The notes below the pieces were generated by a model, which saw nothing but the letters and a program-made list of their open reading frames with translations, made no database searches and was not told where the DNA came from. DNA of 27,798 bases from the NCBI GenBank assembly GCA_964483805.1, contig CAZADH010000044.1, forward strand, positions 1-27,798, in the 5' to 3' direction. The position numbers and the translations under genes were made by a program. Source of the DNA: CAZADH01 sp964483805 (GTDB lineage: Bacteria > Muiribacteriota > Ozemobacteria > Ozemobacterales > Ozemobacteraceae). Below, one piece after another: positions 1-6,846 of the stretch. Each line of letters begins with the position of its first letter. Within the stretch, counting starts at the first letter, position 1.

Positions 1-264
1 GGGTTCGTCGAAGCCCGCGCCAACGATGGCGAGCCGGTCGGCTACGAGCGGGCGGCGGCCGGCGTGGCGGCCTGCCGGAATCCCGACGCGGAAACCTGGT
101 GCCGGGCCGCTCTCGCCTGGCATCGCACCGTGACCCGCCCGGGCCCGCAAGAGGACGACATCACCCTGCTGCTCGTCTGTTGCCGGCCGTGCGGCGGCCA
201 GACTACTTCTGCAACTCCTGCACTCCCGTCGCCCGATCGGCACACTCCGGGGCAATACTCGTGA
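1..264 (+). CDS. PP2C/SpoIIE-type serine phosphatase, C-terminal end (partial)
   Basis: Only the last 87 residues are in the window; the gene enters from the left edge in frame 1 and stops at TGA 262-264. The visible part starts with GFVEARANDGEPVGYER, which matches the 'G-x-x-EARN-x-x-GE-x-x-G' segment of RsbU/SpoIIE phosphatases, and carries PQEDDITLLLV, the family's C-terminal metal-binding DDIT motif. Enzymes of this family dephosphorylate STAS anti-sigma-factor antagonists. The convergent neighbour is a STAS protein, so a substrate relationship is plausible. The reading frame runs about 25 residues beyond DDITLLLV, and its last 62 bases overlap the 3' end of that convergent gene. The family call is fairly secure; the partner is inferred. 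Confidence 0.75.
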   Translation, partial: GFVEARANDGEPVGYERAAAGVAACRNPDAETWCRAALAWHRTVTRPGPQEDDITLLLVCCRPCGGQTTSATPALPSPDRHTPGQYS

Positions 265-553
265 TGCCGGCCATCGAGAAGACATTGCGTTTCAGCGTGT
301 CGAGACCGCACATCGCCGTCTTGCCCTGAAAATCTTCGGTAATGCGCAAGGTGATTTCCATGAGTGCGGCCACACCCGGACTGCTGACCACGTTGCAGGC
401 GGAAAAGTCGAGCAGGATCTTGAGCCGGCCGGCGCGACACTGTTCGTCGGCGAGTGTCTGTAGCGCCGCCCCCGCATCACCCGCGAAATAGCCCTGGATC
501 TCGACGATGAGCACACCACCTTGTTCGCTCGTCTTCAGTGTGAATGATGCCAT
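203..553 (-). CDS. STAS-domain protein (anti-sigma factor antagonist-like)
   Basis: 116 residues, the usual length of a single-domain STAS protein such as SpoIIAA/RsbV. The N-terminus (MASFTLKTSEQGGVLIVEIQGYF) gives the first strands. The segment LDFSACNVVSSPGVAALMEI is the conserved central loop and helix. In SpoIIAA this loop reads D-S-S-G, with a phosphorylated serine; here it is V-S-S-P-G, so a serine is kept with a proline inserted. The ATG (complement of 551-553) is preceded by GGGGGTGA. The gene lies 56 bp downstream of the HEAT-repeat gene on the same strand and is probably co-transcribed with it. Its 3' end overlaps a convergent SpoIIE-type phosphatase gene. Together these suggest partner-switching control; the anti-sigma kinase is not in the window. 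Confidence 0.85.
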   Translation of the reverse strand: MASFTLKTSEQGGVLIVEIQGYFAGDAGAALQTLADEQCRAGRLKILLDFSACNVVSSPGVAALMEITLRITEDFQGKTAMCGLDTLKRNVFSMAGITSIAPECADRATGVQELQK

Positions 554-583
554 GCGAAATCACCCCCAGTGTCGATTATTGAC

Positions 584-592
584 AACGTATTG
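584..592. other. AACGTATTG word in the HEAT-STAS gap
   Basis: This AT-rich 9-mer lies in the 56-bp gap between the two minus-strand genes, next to a TTGACA on the plus strand. It is one of at least six copies in the window; the others are at 5777, 10725 (reverse), 17434, 23391 and 23979. Function unknown. Confidence 0.4.
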
Positions 593-609
593 ATTGCTGA
601 ACCCGCGGT

Positions 610-3159
610 TCAAGGCGACCCACTACCGGTGGAGAAGTCGGCCGAGGGGCTGCGGTTCTGGTTCTCGAGCGCTTTGAGCGCCTCGGCGCGGGCAGCGGCC
701 CGTTCGGCATGTTTGCGTTGGTTGGCCTCGGCGGTTTTGCGCTCCTGCGGCACATAGCAGTCGTCGGGCGGCAGCGGCACATCGAGTGCACCGGTGGCCA
801 GCGCGGTCGGCGTTGCCAGCGGCATCTCGCCCACGTGCAGGGTCGTCACCCGGGGCATCGGGGTGAGCGGATACTGCTGCCGGGAACCCGACGTGGACTC
901 GCGCGTCGCCCACCAACCGGCACCGATGACCAAGACAGTCAGCACCGCCGCCACCGCCAGCGGCTGGGCATGCTCGACGAGAAAACCCGCGACCTTCTCG
1001 GCCGGGTTCTCATTCGCGGCCATGGCCGGCGCCAGCTTACGCAAGGCATAGTCGGGAACCGGTTTCGCGTCGCGTTCCTGCTCTCGGGCGAAGCGTTGCG
1101 CGAGTTCGGCATCGAGTTTCGCCCGCTCGGCGGCCTGGATCTGCCGCGACTCGCACAGAAAGTCGGTCGTAGCGCGGCGCACGGTCTTGATCTTGTCGGC
1201 ACGCAACCCGCCGATCTTCTGCTCGAGGCGATACAGGTCGTACAGGTTGGCCCGTTCCGGATTGGCCTGGAACAAGCACAATCCCAGGTCGAACTCGCGA
1301 TCGGGCAGACCCATCAGCAACAGCTCGCTCAACAGGGGCCGCACCACCGGAAACTTGAAGTGCATCATGCACGCGAGCGCCGTTTCCCGCTGCTGCTCGT
1401 TCTTGCCGGTCAGCATCGCCCGCAGCATCGACACCGCCTGCGCGCTGTCGTACTCCTGCAAGACCCGCAGTGCCGTGCCTTTGATGCGCGCGTTGTTACT
1501 TTGTAAATACGTGCCCAAAAACGGAAAAAACGCATCGGGGGAAAACCGCCCAAGATACTCGATGCCGGCACTGACCAGCGCCGGTTGGTCGGCTTTAACC
1601 GCGCGTTCGGCAACCTCGGTCAACTCGCCGATCTCGAGGCGGACCGCCGCCCGCAAGCCGACGGCCAGCAAATCGGCCGGCGCTTCGCTGGTGGCCAGCA
1701 CCTGCCGCAGGAAAGGCGCCGCCCGGGCGGCGTCGTCTTTGACGAGACACCCCAGCAGGCGGATTCGTTCAGACGGGGTCAGCTCGCCATACCGCGGGAT
1801 GTCATCGACGGTAAGCAGCGCCGCCACCGGCGCTTCGGGTGACTTGGCGCCAACGGTGGGCGAGGCGCCGACCGCGGGCGAACCTGCAACCGCTGCCGCC
1901 GTTTTTTCGGCTGGCCCCGAGGCCGGCGATGCCGACACCGTCGACACCGGCAAGTCGTTTGCCCTGTCTGAAACCGGGTTCTGGGCCGGCGTCAGTGGCT
2001 GCAACAGGCGCCCCAGATACTGCCGCGTGGCCTCGCTGAGCGGCCACTGTTGCTGCGCGGCCGCCAGGGCCTCGCGATACGCCGGCAGCCCGACCGCCCG
2101 CGTCAATGCCGCCTCGGCCTCGGCCGGCAGCGGCTCTCCCCGTTCGAGTGCACCCGTGATCTCCTGGGCGAAACGCACGGCCTTGCGCCCGCCGATCCAG
2201 TTCTTGAGTCGGTCCATGTAGGCCGGAAACGCGTCGCCGAGAACCTTCGACGCATCGAGCACCTTGCAAGCCCCCTGCAGCACCTGCCGCACGACGGCGG
2301 CCCGCGGCGCCGGCAGCAACTCGACGAGTTCCCAAAGCCGGTACGGCACTTCCGGGTCGGGATTGCTCTCGAACAACCATCCCGCACGCTGCAACAATTC
2401 AGGGTCGGGTTCGCTACCCAGAAAATTGAAGAGGACGGTCTTCACCGCCGCAAAATCGAGAAAGAGACACGCTTGCAGACCCGCCTGCCTGGCCGCGGCC
2501 GATCCGGTGGTCAACAACGCCTCGAGGTGCAATACCGCCTCGTCGAGATCGATGGCGGCAAGCGTGCGAATGGCCAGGGTGCGGATCCGCGGATCCCAAT
2601 TGACCAACAACTGCGGCAACTGCTGCTGCAACATGCTCGGCGCAATCTGGGCCAGGGTATCGAGCGCGGCGGTGCGCACCGAGATGCTCGGCGCCCCGAC
2701 GTACGACCCCAACTCGGCGATCGATTCCCGCGGCCAGGCCCGGCCGATCATGCGGATGAGCGCGGCCTTGACCAGCGAGGACTCTTCAGCGGCAACGAGC
2801 TTTGGCACCTGCGGCGCGAGCGCCCGGGCCACTCGCGCCGGCAGTCGGGCAATGGTCTCGAGCCGCTCGTTGGCCGACGCCCCGGCGTATAGACGCAAGA
2901 AGCTTTCGGGATCGCCCGGACCGTCGCCCGCCGCCCCGCCGGCCATTCGTTGCCGAACCACGGCAACGGCCCGCTCGAGAAGGGCACGACACTCGTCGTC
3001 ATGTTCGTGTTCGCCGCGAGCGACGAGTGCGTCGAGCGCCGCCGACGAATCACCGCCGGCCAGGCACTTTTCAATGGCCAGAAGGCGGATCGATCGCTCC
3101 GGCGACGAGAGGTCCTGCAGAATCTCGCGTTCTTGTTGCATCACGGTGTCCGCGTTCAT
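610..3159 (-). CDS. HEAT-repeat protein with C-terminal membrane anchor
   Basis: 849 residues from the ATG at 3159. That start is preferred because AGGGGGTGG lies about 11 nt upstream; a TTG 17 codons earlier (3210) is also open but has no such site. Two blocks of helical HEAT-like repeats (roughly 20-390 and 450-640) with motifs such as RIRTLAIRTLAAI and VRTAALDTLAQIA are separated by a Pro/Ala/Ser-rich linker (about 395-446). A basic/acidic helical stretch leads to one transmembrane helix (about 732-749, AVAAVLTVLVIGAGWW). A tail of about 100 residues ends in a charged helix. HEAT solenoids are protein-binding scaffolds. The N-terminal bulk is probably cytoplasmic with a short external tail. 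It is the upstream partner of the STAS gene, so it may scaffold that signalling pathway. No enzymatic motif is visible. Confidence 0.75.
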   Translation of the reverse strand: MNADTVMQQEREILQDLSSPERSIRLLAIEKCLAGGDSSAALDALVARGEHEHDDECRALLERAVAVVRQRMAGGAAGDGPGDPESFLRLYAGASANERLETIARLPARVARALAPQVPKLVAAEESSLVKAALIRMIGRAWPRESIAELGSYVGAPSISVRTAALDTLAQIAPSMLQQQLPQLLVNWDPRIRTLAIRTLAAIDLDEAVLHLEALLTTGSAAARQAGLQACLFLDFAAVKTVLFNFLGSEPDPELLQRAGWLFESNPDPEVPYRLWELVELLPAPRAAVVRQVLQGACKVLDASKVLGDAFPAYMDRLKNWIGGRKAVRFAQEITGALERGEPLPAEAEAALTRAVGLPAYREALAAAQQQWPLSEATRQYLGRLLQPLTPAQNPVSDRANDLPVSTVSASPASGPAEKTAAAVAGSPAVGASPTVGAKSPEAPVAALLTVDDIPRYGELTPSERIRLLGCLVKDDAARAAPFLRQVLATSEAPADLLAVGLRAAVRLEIGELTEVAERAVKADQPALVSAGIEYLGRFSPDAFFPFLGTYLQSNNARIKGTALRVLQEYDSAQAVSMLRAMLTGKNEQQRETALACMMHFKFPVVRPLLSELLLMGLPDREFDLGLCLFQANPERANLYDLYRLEQKIGGLRADKIKTVRRATTDFLCESRQIQAAERAKLDAELAQRFAREQERDAKPVPDYALRKLAPAMAANENPAEKVAGFLVEHAQPLAVAAVLTVLVIGAGWWATRESTSGSRQQYPLTPMPRVTTLHVGEMPLATPTALATGALDVPLPPDDCYVPQERKTAEANQRKHAERAAARAEALKALENQNRSPSADFSTGSGSP

Positions 3160-3360
3160 CTTAGACCACACCACCCCCTGAGGCAACCCTTCGAGCCGCG
3201 GGGAGCACAAATTTGCGGCCGCCCCGCGTTTCTTCGAACACCTGCATTTCGGTCATGACATTTCGGGGGTGCAATGGCGTCTTCTATCGGGGTAGACTAT
3301 AACGGTGCACGGGTGGTTCGGCATCACGCCAACCAGAACCTCGAGTGGGGGCTGAACGCA
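3160..3360. promoter_or_regulatory. Divergent control region between the HEAT gene and the FecR/pseudopilin operon
   Basis: About 200 bp with no gene that I can support. It must hold promoters for both directions. A perfect 7-bp inverted repeat, CGCGGGG (3197-3203) and CCCCGCG (3222-3228), would form a hairpin in the leader of the HEAT transcript. TATAAC at 3298-3303 is a possible -10 box for the rightward operon, but no good -35 stands 16-18 bp before it. The individual promoter calls are weak. Confidence 0.4.
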
Positions 3361-4236
3361 ATGCCGACAAATACGTCATTACAATATATGTATCGACACC
3401 GACCACCGGCCGCGCCAGGCCGGTTCGGTCTTGCCGTCTTGCTGCCGTTCGCCGTCCTGGGCGCGGCGTTCTGGGCCGCGACCACCGGTGCCGCACCGGC
3501 GCCAACCAAGACCCCGCGTTCACCCCTCATCCCGCTGTATCATCAGCAGTTCATCTACGGCATGGCCCGCATCGAGTCGGGAACCGCGACGGTTGCCTTG
3601 CCGCCGGCCGCGAAACCGGGGCGCGGCCTGTTGCCCATCGGCACCACGATCACCACCGGTGCCGACCAGGCCGTGCAATTGCGCCTGGGATGCGGATCGA
3701 CGCTGCGTCTCGGCCCGTCGTCGCGCCTCGAGCTGGGGCAATTCGGCTTGATTCTCCACGCCGGCTGCGCCCTGGCCCGCCACCTCGGCACCGTCTTCCC
3801 GCTCAAGATCTCGGGGGCAGCCACCCTGCTGCTGACCCGCGACAGCGTCGTCGATATCGAGCGCGAGGCCGAGACGGTGCGAGCACGCGTGCAGGTCGGC
3901 ACGGTGCGTACCCCCGGCTTGCGTGAACCCGCCCGGGCCGGCGCCGCCATCGAGGCGTCGGGCCGCACGGCCAGCACCGTCGCGCGGGGCCCCATCCCGC
4001 GTGGCTGGATCCACCCCGGGCTGGGTACCGCCGCGATCGGCACCGATCCCCTGTCCGCGATCGACCTGTTTGCCGGCCCCGACACCGACGTGACCACCCT
4101 GACATCGACGCCCACCGAGACCGGGACCCCGGCATCGACGCCCGGGTCGCTCCACGATGTGGTGACGCCCGCCAATACCGAGGCCGCCGGCGAAGCCGAT
4201 GCCGGTTTTCTGCGCGGCGATGGGTCCGGCTCATGA
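3361..4236 (+). CDS. FecR-domain membrane protein
   Basis: 291 residues from ATG 3361, which follows GTGGGGG with short spacing. A longer reading back to 3274 is open but lacks a Shine-Dalgarno. A single hydrophobic segment (about residues 22-40, FGLAVLLPFAVLGAAFWAA) is a signal anchor or uncleaved signal. Residues about 60-175 match the FecR pattern: a start like 'IESGTATV', then 'LPIGTTITTGADQAVQLRLGC' and 'GSTLRLGPSSRLELG'. FecR domains are beta-rich periplasmic domains, best known for surface signalling to ECF sigma factors. No sigma factor adjoins it here, so a structural or ligand-binding role is as likely. The C-terminus is Thr/Pro-rich. The stop overlaps the next start (ATGA, 4233-4236), so it is translationally coupled as the first gene of the operon. 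Confidence 0.7.
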   Translation: MPTNTSLQYMYRHRPPAAPGRFGLAVLLPFAVLGAAFWAATTGAAPAPTKTPRSPLIPLYHQQFIYGMARIESGTATVALPPAAKPGRGLLPIGTTITTGADQAVQLRLGCGSTLRLGPSSRLELGQFGLILHAGCALARHLGTVFPLKISGAATLLLTRDSVVDIEREAETVRARVQVGTVRTPGLREPARAGAAIEASGRTASTVARGPIPRGWIHPGLGTAAIGTDPLSAIDLFAGPDTDVTTLTSTPTETGTPASTPGSLHDVVTPANTEAAGEADAGFLRGDGSGS

Positions 4237-5759
4237 CGACACCCAGCATGTCATATCGCGTATTTACCTCTTGCGTCTACCGACGACGCCGGTTCATGGC
4301 CCTGGTCGTTGCCATTCTGATCGCCGGGTTCACCGCAGCGGCGGCCGAGACCGTGACCAACAGCCCTCCCCGCTATCTTGCGGCGCTCGAAGCGCTGGCC
4401 CGCGGTGACCATGCCGCCGGCATCAAGGCGTATTACAAATACTTGCTCATCGACGACCCACTGCTGAGCCTTGCCTGTCGCCAGGCCGACCTGGCCAAGG
4501 CCGCAGCGTGGGTCCGTGGCGCCGGGGCCGACAAACCCAACCGCGCGCTCGCCGCCCTCAACCGCAGCCTGCTCGCCCGCATCCTTCTGGCCTGGAGCGA
4601 AGCCGATCAACGTCTCGGCGCCCTGCGCCAGGAGCATCCGAAATCGGTGTTGTTGCAGTTTCTCCAGGGTGAATTCTGGATCCAGCAGGACCGGGGTCGT
4701 GACGCCTCCCCACTGCTGCTCGAACTGAAGAACAATCCGCGCGGACAACGCTTCGCGAAACTCGTCGACCTGCTGATTGCGCGCCACGGCGTCAATCTCG
4801 AGGCCGAGGCCGACCGCCAGACCCTGATGCGCACCGCGATGCGTCATCTCGACCTGCTCGAATACGCTGCTGCCGAGAAATGCCTGCGCGAACTGATCCG
4901 GCGGTTTCCCGACGACACCGAGGCGCCCCGCGCGCTCATCGATATGTTGCTCGAGGCGGGTCGCAACGATGCCGCCGACGAGACCCTGACCGAACTGCGC
5001 CAACGCCATGGCGTCTCACCGCTGCTCCCGGTTCAGGAGGCCCGCCTGCATTACACGCAGCGCCGCTTCGCCGACGCCATCCCGCTGCTCGACGCGGTGA
5101 TGCGCGACGAACCCGACAACCACTACGCCCTCTCGATGCTGGCCGAGTCGCATTTTCAGGCGCAGAACTACGCTTCGGCGACCGCCTGCTTCGCACAACT
5201 GCGCGCCGCCGACCCCGACAACTTCGGCACGCTCTTGCGTCATTTGAGCTGTCTCGAGATGCAGGGACTCGGCGTCGAGGCCATGCGCCAACTCGACACC
5301 GTTCTCGGGAAGACCCCCGACAACGCTTTGCTGCGCTTCGAGCGCGCACGTCTGGCCGACCGCCTCGACTTTTTCGCCGATGCGATCCGCATGTATCACG
5401 ACATCATCGACGGGGGCGGGCCGTATCGCGACGTCGCCGAGTCGCACCTGAGCGCACTGCAAACGAGACTGCAATTGCCGACCGGCGCCACCGGAGCCAC
5501 GCCGCCCACCGGCGACACCACGGCAACGACAGGCCCCTCCGGTTCGGGCAACGGTCCGGAAGGCACGGGAACCGGCACTGCAACGACCGCCGACGCGTCG
5601 GTACCGCCACCCACGCACCCCGTTGTCGTACCGCCACCCGCCAAACCCGAGACCCCGGTGGGCGGGCGCATCAGTCGCCCAACGACCAAACCCAGCGCCG
5701 GCGAGCTGCAGCGAGGCCAGAACGAGTTGATGAACCGTCTGTCGAAAATGTATGAGTAA
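4233..5759 (+). CDS. Exported TPR-repeat protein
   Basis: 508 residues. The start overlaps the preceding stop by four bases. RRRR followed by a hydrophobic stretch (about residues 17-38, ending AAAAET) reads as a signal peptide or N-anchor. Residues about 45-420 are tetratricopeptide-like helical pairs, for example 'LDLLEYAAAEKCLRELIRRFP', 'YTQRRFADAIPLLDAVMRDEP' and 'ASATACFAQLRAADPDN'. The last 90 residues are Gly/Thr/Pro-rich and end in a short basic helix. TPR proteins of this kind assist assembly of envelope machines such as type IV pili (PilF/PilW-type pilotins). Its place between FecR and the pseudopilin genes supports that role but does not prove it. An internal ATG at 4248 is a second possible start and opens directly onto the AT-rich element at 4248-4267. 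Confidence 0.75.
   Translation: MTTPSMSYRVFTSCVYRRRRFMALVVAILIAGFTAAAAETVTNSPPRYLAALEALARGDHAAGIKAYYKYLLIDDPLLSLACRQADLAKAAAWVRGAGADKPNRALAALNRSLLARILLAWSEADQRLGALRQEHPKSVLLQFLQGEFWIQQDRGRDASPLLLELKNNPRGQRFAKLVDLLIARHGVNLEAEADRQTLMRTAMRHLDLLEYAAAEKCLRELIRRFPDDTEAPRALIDMLLEAGRNDAADETLTELRQRHGVSPLLPVQEARLHYTQRRFADAIPLLDAVMRDEPDNHYALSMLAESHFQAQNYASATACFAQLRAADPDNFGTLLRHLSCLEMQGLGVEAMRQLDTVLGKTPDNALLRFERARLADRLDFFADAIRMYHDIIDGGGPYRDVAESHLSALQTRLQLPTGATGATPPTGDTTATTGPSGSGNGPEGTGTGTATTADASVPPPTHPVVVPPPAKPETPVGGRISRPTTKPSAGELQRGQNELMNRLSKMYE
4248..4267 (-). repeat. AT-rich 19-nt element, copy 1
   Basis: Read on the minus strand, 4248-4266 is TAAATACGCGATATGACAT. A near-identical element lies at 6318-6335 in another gene in a different reading frame, and a third at 20896-20914. 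The base composition is strikingly unlike the surrounding GC-rich coding DNA. Confidence 0.45.
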
Positions 5760-6276
5760 CTTACGAACACCGCCAGAACGTATTGCTATCGCACATCCTT
5801 CGTATTGCTCACCTGCCCGACCTGGTTCGGGGTTTGCCCTGCTCGAAGTGCTCATCGCCTGTCTCGTCTTCGTCATCATCTTCGTGCCGATTTTCCGGCT
5901 TTACTCCGAACAGGGCCTGGCCCAGCAGAAGCTGATCCGTGACTATGGCGTGGCCATCAACATTGCCGAGAACGCGCTCAATCTCATCGAGAACGAGATC
6001 GAGGCCGGCCGGTTCAACGCCAACATCACCGATGAAGACGTGACGTCGGTGGTGCTCGGCAACCAGGCCGCCCAGGACGCGATCAAGAACTTCCTCGGCG
6101 ACGCCGATCCCTCGACCAAGTACATTCCGCGCTTTCAGATCCTGCTCACCGCCCGCCCACAAACCGCCGACCTCGTCGAACTGCGGCTGAAGTTTTTGTG
6201 GGGGCGAACCCTGAGCGACGGCCAGTTCAAAGTCGAACACCAGTTCGTGCTCTCGACCCTGAAGGCAAAGCGATGA
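5752..6276 (+). CDS. Prepilin-like protein, GspI/PilV type minor pseudopilin
   Basis: 174 residues. The start overlaps the TPR gene by 8 bp. The N-terminus has a class III signal: a 27-residue leader ending in Gly27, then FALLEVLIACLVFVIIFVPIF, matching the prepilin peptidase motif G|FxxxE with Glu at +5. The mature part begins with the long hydrophobic helix typical of type IV pilins and has a short C-terminal domain without disulfide cysteines. Its position before GspJ- and GspK-like genes fits the order of the type II secretion/type IV pilus minor pilins (I, J, K). The leader is long and written in codons unusual for this region. No pilus ATPase, platform protein, secretin or prepilin peptidase is in the window, so those must be elsewhere. 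Confidence 0.8.
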   Translation: MSNLRTPPERIAIAHPSYCSPARPGSGFALLEVLIACLVFVIIFVPIFRLYSEQGLAQQKLIRDYGVAINIAENALNLIENEIEAGRFNANITDEDVTSVVLGNQAAQDAIKNFLGDADPSTKYIPRFQILLTARPQTADLVELRLKFLWGRTLSDGQFKVEHQFVLSTLKAKR

Positions 6277-6815
6277 GAAACCTCTCCAACACCAGACCAT
6301 CACCGACGTCGCCGTCGATGCATATTGCGTATTTACGTCGCGGCATGACCGTGATCGAACTGGCCATCTACGCGGTGATCTTCTCGATCGTCTTGAGCAT
6401 GATCGTCGGGGTGTTCTTCTGGATGAACAAGTCGCAACAGGGAATGCGCCGGCTCGACATCTTCCACGACCTGCGCAGTTGTTCCGAGGCCGTGGCCGAC
6501 GAACTGTCGTTCGCCACCGCCGTGCTCTATCCACCCGTCGATGTCGCCAGTCACCACCAACTGGTGTTCCGCTCGCGCTCGAACGAGATCGTTGCCATCT
6601 TCCTCAATGAACGCGGCCAGTTGACCATGCTCAACTACGAACGGCGCAAGGCCGGCAAGGACGACGGCTCCCGCATCGTCGCGCGACACGCCATCGAGTT
6701 CAGCGTCAAGCGTCGCGACGCCAAATACGTGGCATATCGCGTGCGCATGCGCGACGAACTCGGGTTCGAGTTCGTGCTCTCGAACAGCATTCTCCTGCAC
6801 AACACCCTCGAATGA
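6273..6815 (+). CDS. Prepilin-like protein, GspJ/PilW type minor pseudopilin
   Basis: 180 residues from ATG 6273, which overlaps the previous stop (ATGA) and follows GAAGG. A class III signal is present: leader to Gly24, then MTVIELAIYAVIFSIVLSMIV, with Glu at +5. The body reads like GspJ/PilW: a helix with 'FHDLRSCSEAVADELSFATAV', then beta strands with 'HQLVFRSRSNEIVAIFLNE'. An internal ATG at 6318 would give a 9-residue leader, closer to the usual prepilin leader length; the overlap start is favoured by coupling but the choice is open. Expected to pack with the I- and K-like partners as a pseudopilus tip. Confidence 0.8.
   Translation: MRNLSNTRPSPTSPSMHIAYLRRGMTVIELAIYAVIFSIVLSMIVGVFFWMNKSQQGMRRLDIFHDLRSCSEAVADELSFATAVLYPPVDVASHHQLVFRSRSNEIVAIFLNERGQLTMLNYERRKAGKDDGSRIVARHAIEFSVKRRDAKYVAYRVRMRDELGFEFVLSNSILLHNTLE
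6318..6336 (-). repeat. AT-rich element, copy 2
   Basis: Read on the minus strand, 6318-6335 is TAAATACGCAATATGCAT. It matches the copy at 4248-4266 except for one substitution and one deleted base. Copy 1 is read TCA-TAT-CGC-GTA and this one CAT-ATT-GCG-TAT, so the similarity is not protein homology. Confidence 0.45.
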
Positions 6816-6846
6816 ACCACCACCGCGACCACATGGAGGCCCAACC

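Noticed and set aside
579..607. Plus-strand promoter at TTGACA 579-584
   Set aside because: No -10 at proper spacing (602-607 is CCCGCG) and no plus-strand gene follows.
3274..3360. Longer start for the FecR-domain gene
   Set aside because: The extra 29 residues have no Shine-Dalgarno and no conserved feature; ATG 3361 is better placed before the membrane segment.
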